This document shows positions 25,379-34,192 of a stretch of 64,000 nucleotides of DNA, in pieces. Numbering within the stretch: the stretch's first letter is position 1; every line of letters begins with the position of its first letter. The translations under genes and the position numbers were made by a program. The DNA is taken from the NCBI RefSeq assembly GCF_013407955.1, contig NZ_JACCBU010000001.1, positions 4,154,001 to 4,218,000 of the forward strand, written 5' to 3'. The notes beneath the pieces were generated by a model, which worked only from the letters and a program-made list of their open reading frames with translations, was not told the DNA's origin and searched no databases. Source of the DNA: Microlunatus parietis (GTDB taxonomy: Bacteria > Actinomycetota > Actinomycetes > Propionibacteriales > Propionibacteriaceae).

Positions 25379-25972
25379 GTGGCGGAACGCGATTGGCACG
25401 TCCTGCTCGTCGCCGGGCCCTCCGGGACCGGCAAGAGCACGGCCTGTGCCACCCTGATGCGCGAGTACGGGATCGGGACCGCCGAGCTGGACGACCTGAA
25501 CGCGGCCGTCGTCGCGATGACGACGCCGGACCAGCAGCCCGCGCTGCACTACTGGTCGACCCACGCCACCGAACGGACCTGGACCGCCGAAGAGATCGTC
25601 GACGTCACCCTTGCCACCGTGACCGCCCTCGCACCGGCCGTCGCCGCCGTGGTCAACGCCCACCTCGACCACGGCCCGCCGGTGATCATGGAAGGCGACT
25701 ACCTGTTGCCGTCGTCAGCCGCCGCCCTGTCCGGTCCCCAGGTCCGGGCGGTCTTCGTCTACGAGCCGGACGAGGACCAGCTGATCGCCAATTTCCTTGA
25801 TCGTGAACCGGATGAAGGTCCGCAGGCCATGCGGGCGGAGGTCAGCCGGCGCTACGGCGAATGGCTGCGGACCGAGGCGGCCGCGCACGGGTTGCCCGCG
25901 ATCCCGGCCCGCCCGTTCCGCACGCTGCCCGACAGGATCCGGGAGGCCGCGGATCGATCGCCGAGTTCCTGA
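25379..25972 (+). CDS. P-loop kinase-like protein
   Basis: A 197-residue nucleotide-binding protein. Walker A GPSGTGKST is at 13-21, TAELDDLNAAVV resembles the acidic residue region that binds Mg or substrate in AAA_33/zeta-like kinases, and EGDYLLP near 108 resembles the EGxxLxP motif of 2-phosphoglycerate kinase-like proteins. A C-terminal Arg-rich helix may form the lid. It lies 42 bp after the ABC exporter and could be co-transcribed. The substrate is not known. Confidence 0.75.
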   Translation: MAERDWHVLLVAGPSGTGKSTACATLMREYGIGTAELDDLNAAVVAMTTPDQQPALHYWSTHATERTWTAEEIVDVTLATVTALAPAVAAVVNAHLDHGPPVIMEGDYLLPSSAAALSGPQVRAVFVYEPDEDQLIANFLDREPDEGPQAMRAEVSRRYGEWLRTEAAAHGLPAIPARPFRTLPDRIREAADRSPSS

Positions 25973-26008
25973 GTGAATTTCCGCCGCGAACACCCGGCGG
26001 AAATTCAC
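25973..26008. terminator. Bidirectional hairpin terminator
   Basis: Arms GTGAATTTCCGCC and GGCGGAAATTCAC (13 bp, perfect) with a 10-nt loop, beginning at the base after the kinase stop codon and ending before the convergent DUF899 gene. A diverged copy with the same 13/10/13 layout is at 52768-52803. Confidence 0.75.
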
Positions 26009-26041
26009 CGCAGCAGGCGATGCCGGGCAGGAGAGCGGCTG

Positions 26042-26722
26042 CTAGTCGGAGTAACTGTCGTGCAGCCGCATCCACGCGTACGGCGGATCCTGCGGGCGGC
26101 CGGGCGGCGTCAGCTCCCAGCTCTCCTGACGCCCGTACGGCGTCAGGTCGAGCAGGTCGAAGACGAGCATGAACGGTTCCTCGCCACGGGCGAACGTGGA
26201 CCAGGTGTGGAAGATCCGGTCCTGATCACGGAGGAACACACTGATCGCCTGCCGTTCCTCGCCGTCGACGGTGGCGCCGAAGTCCTCGTTGAACGTCGAC
26301 CGGCCGGATGAGTACCAGGGAAGGGACCAGCCCATCCGCTGCGCGAACGCGGTCAGCTTCGGCACCGGCGCCCGGGACACCATGACGAACGAGGTCCGCC
26401 GGGCGTGCAGGTGGGACAGCGGACCGATGTGGTCGGCCATCATCGAGCAGCCGTCACAGCCCTCCTCCCAGTCCGTACCGAACATGAAGTGCTGCATGAT
26501 CAACTGCGGCCGACCGTCGAACAGTTCGAGCAGCGTCACCGGCCCGTCCGGGCCGTCGAACTCGTACGGTGTGGTCACCTCGACCATCGGCAGCCGGCGG
26601 CGTTGCGCGCTGACCGCGTCCTTCAGCCGGGTCAGCGCCTTCTCCTGCAGCAGCAGGGCATCCCGGGCGGCCTGCCACTCCGCACGGGACACGATCGGCG
26701 GAAGTCCATGATCATCGTTCAT
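26042..26722 (-). CDS. DUF899-family thioredoxin-like protein
   Basis: A 226-residue member of DUF899, a thioredoxin-fold family. The CDGC motif (Cys89, Cys92) sits in EEGCDGCSMMADHIG, after FMFGTDWE, as in the family. VFLRDQDRIFHTWSTFARGEE near 170-190 is the conserved second half. ATG 26722 is chosen because CAGGA lies about 8 bp upstream; the longer reading overlaps the neighbouring gene and is non-coding. It probably has a redox or detoxification role. It follows the GyrI-like gene on the same strand with a 17-bp gap. Confidence 0.88.
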   Translation of the reverse strand: MNDDHGLPPIVSRAEWQAARDALLLQEKALTRLKDAVSAQRRRLPMVEVTTPYEFDGPDGPVTLLELFDGRPQLIMQHFMFGTDWEEGCDGCSMMADHIGPLSHLHARRTSFVMVSRAPVPKLTAFAQRMGWSLPWYSSGRSTFNEDFGATVDGEERQAISVFLRDQDRIFHTWSTFARGEEPFMLVFDLLDLTPYGRQESWELTPPGRPQDPPYAWMRLHDSYSD

Positions 26723-26739
26723 GGCCCGATCCTGCCAGG

Positions 26740-27234
26740 TCAGTCGGCCAGCCGGATGGCGAGCTCCACCTCCCAGCGGGTCTTCCGCCGCTCCGTCCGC
26801 GGATCGGTGCGGTACGCCTCGTACCGGCAGCCGAACCGGTCGCCCTCGGCGACGTCCTCCCGGTCGAACGGAAGCCCCTGCTCGCGGGACCATTCGATCA
26901 GGGCGCGGTTCGCCCGCAGCGCATGATCCCGGTACGTCAGCGTCGCGTACCGCCCGGCCGGCAGCCCGTCCGGCAGCACCCGGTCGTCGCCCTCGATCGG
27001 GTCGGGCATGATCACGCCGACCGCGAGGTCCATCGGGCCCTCCATGTCGATCACGTGCAGGCGCAGGAAGAACGGCCCGACCTCGCCGACGTCGTGCTCG
27101 TCGAGCCAGCCCGCCAGTTCGGTGAGCAACCGGTCGCGCTCGCCCAGCATGCCGCGGAACGGCGTGATCACCCTGATCCCGAGACTGTGCCGGAGCGGCA
27201 GTTCGACCACCCGCGGCGGTTCCAGCAACTCCAT
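26740..27234 (-). CDS. GyrI-like/SRPBCC-type small-molecule-binding protein
   Basis: A 164-residue protein with the layout of a GyrI-like (AraC effector-binding) domain: RHSLGIRVITPFRGMLGE at the start, VGVIMPDPIEGDDRVLPDGL with LPAGRYATLTYRD in the middle and a C-terminal FGCRYEAYRTDP strand. No DNA-binding domain is attached. ATG 27234 follows GGAGG at a good distance. It probably binds a small hydrophobic compound. Its place between DUF899 and an MFS exporter suggests a resistance role (inference). Confidence 0.72.
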   Translation of the reverse strand: MELLEPPRVVELPLRHSLGIRVITPFRGMLGERDRLLTELAGWLDEHDVGEVGPFFLRLHVIDMEGPMDLAVGVIMPDPIEGDDRVLPDGLPAGRYATLTYRDHALRANRALIEWSREQGLPFDREDVAEGDRFGCRYEAYRTDPRTERRKTRWEVELAIRLAD

Positions 27235-27256
27235 CGCCACCTCCAAACGCCTGCGC

Positions 27257-28447
27257 TCATGATGTTCCTTGCCCCAGGGGCGAGGTCAAGGGTTGCGGCT
27301 CGGGCAGCCGCCGGAGGGCGAGCCAGGCCAACCCCGCGACGATGATCAAGGACAGCAACGCGCCGGTCAACCCGATCTGCTCGGCCAGAACACCAAGAGC
27401 CGGCGAGGCCAGTCCGCCGACGCTCACCGCGAGCCCGAGCGTCACCCCGCTCGCCGTGCCGACGTGCCGCGGCAGGTAGTCCTGCGCCAGGGTCAGGTGG
27501 AGCGAGAAGGGCACGTACAGCAGGAACGAGACGACCGCGACGAAGATCAGCCGAATCGCCCCGGGCGCGAGCACGAGGCCGACCATGGCCGGTGCCGTGA
27601 GCAGGTACGACCAGCGCAGGATCCGGGTCCGCGGCCAACGCCGGGCCAACCGGCCGCCGAGCACCGTGCCGAAGGCGCCACCGAGGTACAGCACGAACAG
27701 GGCCCCCGTTCCGCCGGCCGGGCCGAGCGCCGGATCCTGCTGGGCGTACAGCGCGATGAAGGAACCGAGGCCGACGAAGATGATCGACCGGGCCATGATC
27801 GCCACGGTCAGCCGACCGAACGACCGGCGATCCTCGGCCGCGAGGCTGGCCGCGGTCCGCGTCAACGGCGTGCCGGACGTGGCGGCGCGGTGGGTGCGCA
27901 GGCAGCCCAGAACCATGATCAACGCGACCGCCGCGGGCATGATCAACAACGGGCTGGCGGCCAGCCCCAGCGCCCCGACCGTACCGGCGACCAGGAACGG
28001 CGCGACGGCGAACCCGATGTTGCCGCCGAGCGCGAACCAACTCATCTGCACGTGATCACCGCCGCTGAGCTCGCGGGCCAGCCGGGCGGCCGCCGGGTGG
28101 AACGCGGCGATCCCGATGCCGGACAGGGCGACCAGCAGGAAGACCAGCCAGGGCTCGCCGACCAGGCCGAGCGCGCCGATGCCGGCACCGGTGACCAGGA
28201 CGCTGACCGGCACGATCCAGCGGGCCGGCCGCCGGTCGCCGAGCAGCCCGAACAGCGGCTGCACGACGGACGAGGTCAGCGAGGCGGCGAACACCAGGCC
28301 GCCGGCCGCCGGGAGGCTGTAACCGCGCTCCAGCACGAAGACCGGAACCAGCGCGGCCACCATGCCCTGGTAGCAGTCGACCCCGCCGTGACCGACGGCG
28401 AGCAGGAGCGCGGTGAGGCGGTGGCGGGCGGGCCTGGGCTGGTGCAT
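27257..28447 (-). CDS. MFS transporter (fosmidomycin-resistance-like)
   Basis: A 396-residue major-facilitator protein with twelve hydrophobic segments. GHGGVDCYQGMVAALVPVFV near the start and GLLGDRRPARW (loop 2-3 motif A) match the Fsr/fosmidomycin-resistance group; a second weaker motif A (GGRLARRWPRTR) opens the second half. It probably exports a small toxic compound. It is divergent from an AraC regulator 54 bp away that is the likely controller. Confidence 0.88.
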   Translation of the reverse strand: MHQPRPARHRLTALLLAVGHGGVDCYQGMVAALVPVFVLERGYSLPAAGGLVFAASLTSSVVQPLFGLLGDRRPARWIVPVSVLVTGAGIGALGLVGEPWLVFLLVALSGIGIAAFHPAAARLARELSGGDHVQMSWFALGGNIGFAVAPFLVAGTVGALGLAASPLLIMPAAVALIMVLGCLRTHRAATSGTPLTRTAASLAAEDRRSFGRLTVAIMARSIIFVGLGSFIALYAQQDPALGPAGGTGALFVLYLGGAFGTVLGGRLARRWPRTRILRWSYLLTAPAMVGLVLAPGAIRLIFVAVVSFLLYVPFSLHLTLAQDYLPRHVGTASGVTLGLAVSVGGLASPALGVLAEQIGLTGALLSLIIVAGLAWLALRRLPEPQPLTSPLGQGTS

Positions 28448-28501
28448 GAGTCGATCCTGGTCGCACCCCGGCCTGTCCGGCTTCCAGTAATCTGCCGAAT
28501 C

Positions 28502-29251
28502 ATGTCAGAAATCCGCCACGTCCCCCGGGCGCCGACCGAGACCAGGTGGCTGCCCGCCGGCGCCGAGGTGGACGAGCACCGCCACGACGAGCCGCAACTC
28601 GTGTACGCGAGCGCCGGCGTCCTGGAGGTGACCGCGGCCGACGGGACCTGGTTCACGCCGCCCAACCGCGCGATCTGGGTGCCGGCCGGCGTCGTGCACC
28701 GGTGGCTGGTGCACGGCAGTTCCACCGTGCACCTGGTCGGCCTGCCCGGCCGATCGCCGCTGCCGGGCCGGCGACCCGGACTGCTCCAGATCACCCCGCT
28801 GCTCCGCGAGTTGATCATGGCGGCGACCGACGGTGCGGGGGACACCGCGGCGAGCCGGCGGCTGCTCGGCGTGCTGCGTGATCAACTTGTGCTGGCCCCC
28901 GGCCCGCCGACGATGCTGCCGCGGCTGGCCGACGACCGACTGCGCGCCGTCGCCGAGCTGGTCGAACGTGAGCTGTCCCAGCCCGAATCGCTGGACCGGC
29001 TCGGCCGCCGCATCGGCTGCAGCGCCCGTACCCTCTCCCGACTGTTCCGGTCCGAGCTCGGGATGACCTTCCCGCAGTGGCGCACCCAGCTCCGACTGCA
29101 CCGGGCGGCACTGCTGCTCGCCGAGGGCCGTACCGTCTCCCAGGTCGCCGCCGCCTGCGGCTGGTCCTCGCCGAGCGCCTTCATCACCGAATTCCGCCGC
29201 GCCTTCGGCGACACCCCAGGAGCCCTCAGTCGGCGCCCGTCGAACCCGTAG
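28502..29251 (+). CDS. AraC-family regulator with cupin sensor
   Basis: A 249-residue regulator. An N-terminal cupin (EHRHDEPQLVYASAGVLEV; PPNRAIWVPAGVVHRW) carries the metal-binding-like His residues; the C-terminal double helix-turn-helix (about 150-245) includes RLGRRIGCSARTLSRLFRSE and FITEFRRAFGDTPGA. ATG 28502 has no ribosome-binding site, but TAATCT at 28488-28493 is a possible -10 box 8 bp upstream, so the transcript may be leaderless. Divergent from the MFS transporter. Confidence 0.88.
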   Translation: MSEIRHVPRAPTETRWLPAGAEVDEHRHDEPQLVYASAGVLEVTAADGTWFTPPNRAIWVPAGVVHRWLVHGSSTVHLVGLPGRSPLPGRRPGLLQITPLLRELIMAATDGAGDTAASRRLLGVLRDQLVLAPGPPTMLPRLADDRLRAVAELVERELSQPESLDRLGRRIGCSARTLSRLFRSELGMTFPQWRTQLRLHRAALLLAEGRTVSQVAAACGWSSPSAFITEFRRAFGDTPGALSRRPSNP

Positions 29252-29262
29252 GCTGCCCTCTT

Positions 29263-30123
29263 GTGATCATCGCCGTGACGTGTTCGACGGGGGCCTTCTC
29301 GCGCGATCCGGACGTCGTCGATGCGGCGGGGATCGTCGCGGCCGCCCGTCGGGTCGACGCCGACGGCTTCGAGTTGCTCTCCTATCCGGCGTTCGCCGAC
29401 GACCCGAAGGACTCCACGAGCATCTTCAGCCGTTCCGGGCTGCCGTGGACGTCGGTGCACGCCGGCAAGGCGATCGGGCCGCTGCTGAGTTCCGGTACGG
29501 CGGACGACCGTCGACGAGCGCTCGCTCTCCTCGATGCCGATCTTCGCCTGGCCACGGCGCTCGGGGTCGAGATCGCTGTGCTGCACCTGTGGGGCATGCC
29601 CGACTCGGACCGGCGGTTTCCGTCGAACCTCGCGGCGGTCTCGGACTGTCTTGATCATGCCGAGCGGTTCGGCGTCACGCTCGGGATCGAGACCATCCCG
29701 TGCCTGGAGGCCACCCCGCTTGCCCGGCTGAGCGAACTGCAACGGCGGGATCCGCGCTGCCGGTGGACCCTGGACACCGAGTTCCTCGCCCTGCACGACG
29801 AACTTGATCTTGCCTTGGCCGATGCCGACCTGTTCGCCGGCACCAAGATCATCCACGTCAAGGACTACGACGGCGAGTTCGTCGATCGGCAAGGCCGGCG
29901 CCGCTATCTCCATCCCGGGCAGGGCCGGCTCGACCTGGCCGCAGTCGCCGAGGCGGCGGCTTCGTCATCGAGCAGCATCCGGTTGTGCCTGGAGTCGAGT
30001 TCGGTACGCCCTGACGGATCGATCGATCTCGGACAGGTGAACGCGGATCTGGACACACTGCGCGGCTTCGTACCGCTGACCTCGACCGCCGGCGTCAGCG
30101 CGAGCCGCCGCCCAGGTCCTTGA
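29263..30123 (+). CDS. Sugar phosphate isomerase/epimerase-like TIM-barrel protein
   Basis: A 286-residue xylose-isomerase-like TIM barrel (AP endonuclease family 2 fold). Conserved acidic/His positions are visible: TLGIETIPC, WTLDTEFLALHDELDL (Asp), KIIHVKDYDGEF (His, Asp) and RLCLESS (Glu), the usual metal ligands. GTG 29263 is chosen; the frame upstream is non-coding and overlaps the AraC gene. It lies 11 bp after AraC. The last 29 bp overlap a GNAT gene on the other strand. It probably isomerises or epimerises a sugar or keto-sugar linked to the nearby GMC enzyme. Confidence 0.8.
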   Translation: MIIAVTCSTGAFSRDPDVVDAAGIVAAARRVDADGFELLSYPAFADDPKDSTSIFSRSGLPWTSVHAGKAIGPLLSSGTADDRRRALALLDADLRLATALGVEIAVLHLWGMPDSDRRFPSNLAAVSDCLDHAERFGVTLGIETIPCLEATPLARLSELQRRDPRCRWTLDTEFLALHDELDLALADADLFAGTKIIHVKDYDGEFVDRQGRRRYLHPGQGRLDLAAVAEAAASSSSSIRLCLESSSVRPDGSIDLGQVNADLDTLRGFVPLTSTAGVSASRRPGP

Positions 30124-30655
30124 TCAACAACTCGAACCGCAGGTCGTCCCGGCGGGGGATGCCGAACCGCTCGTCCCCGTACGGGAACGGCGACAGCTCG
30201 CCGGTCCGCCGGTAGCCGCGGCGTTCGTACCAGGCGATCAGATCCTCACGGGCGGTGATCACGGTCATCTCCATCGTGCGTGCCGCCCAGTCCCGGGCGG
30301 CGATCAACTCCGCCTGCGCCAGGACCGCCTTGCCGAGCCCGCCGCCCTGCTGGGCCGGCGAGACCGCGAACATGCCGAAATAGGCGGCGGCGCCGCGGTG
30401 CTCCAGCTGACAGCAGGCCACGATCACGCCCTCCCGCTCGGCGATGATCATCCGGCTGTCCGGGGACTCGATCACGGCCCGGACGCCGTCGGGGTCAGTC
30501 CGCTGGCCGTCCAGCAGGTCAGCCTCGGTGGTCCAACCGGCCCGGCTCGCGTCGCCACGGTAGGCGGACTCGACCAGCGCGACCAAAGCTGCGACGTCGG
30601 CGACGGTCGCGTCGCGGAAGGTGAGCTCGGTGGCCGGAGCGGTGGCGCGGTCCAT
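30095..30655 (-). CDS. GNAT-family N-acetyltransferase
   Basis: A 186-residue acetyltransferase. The acetyl-CoA binding motif A is FAVSPAQQGGGLGKAVLAQA (Q/RxxGxG/A type), with YERRGYRRTGEL as motif B. The end DLRFELLIKDLGGG is standard for a phosphinothricin/bifunctional AAC-like subgroup. ATG 30655 gives the family length. It follows the GMC oxidoreductase on the same strand with a 24-bp gap. The substrate cannot be deduced. Confidence 0.88.
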   Translation of the reverse strand: MDRATAPATELTFRDATVADVAALVALVESAYRGDASRAGWTTEADLLDGQRTDPDGVRAVIESPDSRMIIAEREGVIVACCQLEHRGAAAYFGMFAVSPAQQGGGLGKAVLAQAELIAARDWAARTMEMTVITAREDLIAWYERRGYRRTGELSPFPYGDERFGIPRRDDLRFELLIKDLGGGSR

Positions 30656-30679
30656 GATCGTCAGTCTGGCAGATCCTGC

Positions 30680-32746
30680 TCAGCGCACCAGGTCGCCGGT
30701 GATCCGGAGTGAGTTGGCCAGGATCGTCAGCACCGGGTTCACGCCGCCGTTCGTGACGTGCGTCGAACCGTCGACGATCCGTACGTTCTCGTGGCCCCAG
30801 ACCCGGCCGACCGGGTCGGTCACCGAGCGCGTCGGGTCGTCGCCCATCCGGCAGCTGCCGGCCTGGTGCTGGCCGCCGTTCGGCCCGCCGGGCCGGCCTC
30901 CGCGCGGCGCGGTGACGACCCGGGCGGCGCCGGCCGCGGTCAGCCACTCGGCGGCCCGCTCGCTCAGGTAGTCGCGGCCGCGGACGTCCTCCGGGTGCAG
31001 GGTGCCGGTGAGCCGGGCGACCCTGATGCCGTACCGGTCGGTGAGCTTCGGATCGAGCCGGACCCTGGAGTCGGCGGTGCTGATCTCCTGGTACGGACCG
31101 ACCACGCGCAGCATCCGGCGCAGCCAGTGCCGCATCCCGTCGTGGGCGGCCCGGCCGTGCCGCGGGATGAGGCCGGCGTCGGTGAGATAGGCGTACGTGC
31201 TCGCCGGCGTCGGGACGAACTCCTCGGCGATCATGCCGCCGCCGACCAGGCCGTCGTTGCCGTGCCGGAAGTCGCAGGTGGCGATCGCCGGGCCGGGACC
31301 GACCAGGTCGGTGACCTCCTCGTCGAACAGTCCGGTCGCGCCGCCGTACGGGTGTGCCTGCAGGTAGCGGCCGACCTGATCATGGAGGTTGCCGAGCCCG
31401 TCCGGCTCCTGATCATGGGCGGAGTTGAGCAGCAGCCGGGCCGTCTCGATCGCGCCGGCGCCGAGCAGGAACTCCGTGGCCGCGACCTCGCGCCGCCAGA
31501 CTCCGCCACCATGATCGCCGACGACGGCGACCTTGATCACCCGGCCGTTCGGGTCGGTGATCAACTTCTCGACCGTGCTGCCGAGCAGGACGCTGGCGTT
31601 GCCGGTTGCGACGGCCGCCGGGATCGCGGTGTTGTGGGTGCCCGACTTCGCCTCGACCGGGCAGGCGAACCCGACGCACTGCGGGCAGCGCCGGCAGCCG
31701 AGCCGACCCTGGTAGGGCTCGGAGTTGATCAACAACGGCACCGGCACGGTCGACCAGCCGAGCCTGGCCGCCCCGGCGGCGAGCCGCTCGGCGGGCCGGT
31801 TGCCGGCGATCGGCGGCATCGGGTAGTCCCGGCTGCGCGGCCCGGCCCACGGATCGCCGCCCGCCGCGCCGCTCACCCCGAACCGCCGCTCCGCCTCGTC
31901 ATAGAAGGGTTCCAGGTCGTCGTACGTGATCGGCCAGTCGGCCAGCGCGCTGCCGTCCGGAACCCCGTACCGGCTGGCCATCCGGAAGTCGTCCGGCGCG
32001 AACCGCCAGGCCTGCGCGCCGAACACCCGGGTGCCGCCGCCGAGCGTGTGCGCGTTACCGCCCCAGCCCGGGTCGCCGGGGCCGACGACGGCCTCGCCGC
32101 CGTCCGGGGTTTCGATGGTCCGGGGCCAGCCGCCGCCGCGCAGGTCGGTCAGACGGTCCAGGCCGAAGTTGACCCTGGGGTTCCGCAGATGATCACGACT
32201 CAGCTCGGCGGCGCTCGGAGCCGTACCGGCCTCGATGATCAACACCCGCCGACCGGACTCGGCCAGCACCTGGGCCGCCGCGCCGCCGCCCGCGCCGGCC
32301 CCGACGACGATCGCGTCGTAGCGGTCCAGGAGTTGATCGGGCGTGATCCAGCCCTGTTGTCCGTACGAGATCGTGGGCAGCGGGTCCGGCCAGGCGTCGG
32401 CCGGCGCCGGCGACCAGCGCACCTCGGCCCAGGCCCGTGGCGTCGTGTAGTAGTGGGCGTTGACCAACCGGACCAGCCGCGGCGGCACCGCGATCCGGTC
32501 CAGCACGGCCTGCCGCCGATCGTGATCGAGCGTGCTGAAGTCCGGCGCTTCGCCGGTCACCCGGTCCAGCAGGGACTCGACCGCGGGGCCCAGGTCCGCC
32601 AGTTCGGCGCCGGCCTCGTCGAGGAACTCTGCCGCATCCCAGCCGCCGTTCCCTGAGCCTGTCGAATCGTGCCCTGAGCCTGTCGAAGGGCCGGTCCCGA
32701 CGATCGTCTCGGCGACGGCGGTCAGCAGCGCGGTTCGCTCGGTCAT
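30680..32746 (-). CDS. GMC-family FAD oxidoreductase with N-terminal extension
   Basis: A 688-residue flavoenzyme. A helical N-terminal domain (about 35-140) precedes the FAD motif AIVVGAGAGGGAAA at 145-158 and ECTAG-like GGGTRVFGAQAW. The Cys cluster CRRCPQCVGFAC is present, as in sugar- or sterol-type GMC relatives, and the C-terminus has HQAGSCRMG and GVNPVLTI with the catalytic Asn. It probably oxidises a sugar or polyol. Residues about 18-32 (GTGPSTGSGHDSTGSG) are encoded by two copies of a dispersed 20-bp repeat inserted in frame. Its start is 44 bp from the ROK gene end on the same strand. Confidence 0.88.
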   Translation of the reverse strand: MTERTALLTAVAETIVGTGPSTGSGHDSTGSGNGGWDAAEFLDEAGAELADLGPAVESLLDRVTGEAPDFSTLDHDRRQAVLDRIAVPPRLVRLVNAHYYTTPRAWAEVRWSPAPADAWPDPLPTISYGQQGWITPDQLLDRYDAIVVGAGAGGGAAAQVLAESGRRVLIIEAGTAPSAAELSRDHLRNPRVNFGLDRLTDLRGGGWPRTIETPDGGEAVVGPGDPGWGGNAHTLGGGTRVFGAQAWRFAPDDFRMASRYGVPDGSALADWPITYDDLEPFYDEAERRFGVSGAAGGDPWAGPRSRDYPMPPIAGNRPAERLAAGAARLGWSTVPVPLLINSEPYQGRLGCRRCPQCVGFACPVEAKSGTHNTAIPAAVATGNASVLLGSTVEKLITDPNGRVIKVAVVGDHGGGVWRREVAATEFLLGAGAIETARLLLNSAHDQEPDGLGNLHDQVGRYLQAHPYGGATGLFDEEVTDLVGPGPAIATCDFRHGNDGLVGGGMIAEEFVPTPASTYAYLTDAGLIPRHGRAAHDGMRHWLRRMLRVVGPYQEISTADSRVRLDPKLTDRYGIRVARLTGTLHPEDVRGRDYLSERAAEWLTAAGAARVVTAPRGGRPGGPNGGQHQAGSCRMGDDPTRSVTDPVGRVWGHENVRIVDGSTHVTNGGVNPVLTILANSLRITGDLVR
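32650..32691. repeat. Two copies of a dispersed repeat inside the GMC gene
   Basis: CCCTGAGCCTGTCGAA (32651-32666) and GCCCTGAGCCTGTCGAAGGG (32671-32690) lie in direct orientation within the 5' part of the coding sequence and add a Gly/Ser-rich segment without breaking the frame. Confidence 0.85.
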
Positions 32747-32789
32747 CAGCGTCCTCCATCTTTCACGAAATGAACTAAGCCCGGCCGGA

Positions 32790-33953
32790 TCAGTCCGCGA
32801 CGCTCGCCTGCAGGACCAGCGCGGCCGCCCCGATCGTCGCCGCCTCCAGGCCGAGGTCGAGCGCGGACAGGGTGACCGCCGCGGCGGGACTGCCGACCCG
32901 GCGCAACTGGTTCAGCCGCTCCCCGATCACCCGCTCGTACAGCCCGCCGGCCTCGACGAATCCCGGTCCGGACAGGATGACCTGCTCCAGCCCGAGCACG
33001 GTGACCAGGTTGGCGATCCCGACGGCGAGGGCGCTCGCGGCGTCGGTGATGGCGGCGGCACAGGTCCGGTCGCCCTGCATCGCGCCGCGGGCGATCCGGC
33101 TGAAGTCGGCGACCAGGCCGGCCGGCGTTCCGGACAGGCCGAGCCGGACGGCATGGGCCGGGTTGGTCAGCACCTGGGCGACCACGGCGGCCGGGGAGGC
33201 CAGGACGTCGATGCAGCCACGGGAGCCGCACGGACACGGCGGCCCGTTCCGGTCGATCGACATGTGCCCGAAGTTGCCCCGCGGTACGGCGTCGTTGACC
33301 CGGCCGTGCAGCGCGATCCCGGCACTCAGCTGGTCCGACATGTAGACCGTGGCGAACCGGCGCTCGGTGCCGGCCGACCGGGCCCACAGCTCGCCCATCG
33401 CGGCGCAGGACGCCTCGTCGCCGACGATCACCGGCCGGCCGGCGGCGGTCCGGAGCCGCTGCGCCGCCTGACTCGCGAGGTCGGCGGTCGCGGGATCGGA
33501 CGGCAGCCACGGGTCCGGCCGGTTCGGGGTGGAGACGATGCCGAAGCCGGCGACCGCTTCGGGGGCCACCCCGACCGCGCGCAGGGTGAGCGAGAGCCGC
33601 TCGTCGATGACGTCCTCGAGGTCGCCCGCGGCCGGCATCGGCGTCACGGCGCGGCCGACCAGGGTGCCGGCGAAGTCGGTGAGGGCGAGCATCAGTCGGG
33701 TCGGGTCGAGGCTGAGCCCGACCGCGTACCGGGAGGCCGGGTTCAGCCGCAGCAGCGTGCGCCGCTTGCCTCCGGTCGAGGCCGAGTAGCCGGTCTCGAT
33801 CAACAGGTCGTCGGCCAGCAGCCGCTTGACGACGTTCGTGATCGTGGCCGGCGTGACCTCGAGGTCCTCGGCCAGTTCGAGCCGCGTGACGACGCCGCGC
33901 CGGCGGGTCAGGTCGAGCACCGCGCCGTCCAGGTGGCGGCGGCTCCGGCTCAT
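32790..33953 (-). CDS. ROK-family transcriptional regulator
   Basis: A 387-residue NagC/XylR-type regulator. The N-terminal winged helix (about 8-60) contains RLELAEDLEVTPATITNVVK; the ROK sugar-kinase-like domain follows, with the zinc motif CPCGSRGC and GNFGHMSIDR. ATG 33953 follows GGGAGG; a longer reading upstream is non-coding. It is divergent from the Opp-type importer at 34193 and lies 44 bp upstream of the GMC oxidoreductase on the same strand, so it probably controls both in response to a sugar. Confidence 0.9.
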   Translation of the reverse strand: MSRSRRHLDGAVLDLTRRRGVVTRLELAEDLEVTPATITNVVKRLLADDLLIETGYSASTGGKRRTLLRLNPASRYAVGLSLDPTRLMLALTDFAGTLVGRAVTPMPAAGDLEDVIDERLSLTLRAVGVAPEAVAGFGIVSTPNRPDPWLPSDPATADLASQAAQRLRTAAGRPVIVGDEASCAAMGELWARSAGTERRFATVYMSDQLSAGIALHGRVNDAVPRGNFGHMSIDRNGPPCPCGSRGCIDVLASPAAVVAQVLTNPAHAVRLGLSGTPAGLVADFSRIARGAMQGDRTCAAAITDAASALAVGIANLVTVLGLEQVILSGPGFVEAGGLYERVIGERLNQLRRVGSPAAAVTLSALDLGLEAATIGAAALVLQASVAD

Positions 33954-34114
33954 GCACGCCTCCCTTCGGGCCACGTCCTTCCGCAGCGCCGGGTGCCTCG
34001 GGCGCTCCGCGCTACGAGGGCACAGTACGCCGAGGCTGCGGCGTCTCGGCGGTGACCCGGCCACCGCTGGACGGGGCCGTTGACAGCAGCGGCCGGCGGG
34101 ATGCACACTAGCGC

Positions 34115-34132
34115 AAGTTTATTAAATGACTT
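34115..34132. promoter_or_regulatory. AT-rich dyad, candidate ROK operator
   Basis: AAGTTTATTAAATGACTT is an imperfect palindrome (AAGT...ACTT with a TTAA centre) in the divergent region between the ROK gene and the importer operon. Such AT-rich dyads are typical ROK sites; the assignment is inferred from position. Confidence 0.5.
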
Positions 34133-34140
34133 AAGGAAGT

Positions 34141-34158
34141 GTCCTCGATGCTGAGGAC
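34141..34158. promoter_or_regulatory. GTCCTC/GAGGAC dyad before the importer operon
   Basis: Perfect 6-bp arms GTCCTC and GAGGAC around GATGCT, 35 bp before the start of the binding-protein gene. The half-sites equal those of the WYL-linked dyad at 5609-5631. Confidence 0.35.
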
Positions 34159-34192
34159 GTCCTGGTTCGCCGATGCACCTGGGGGAGACCTG

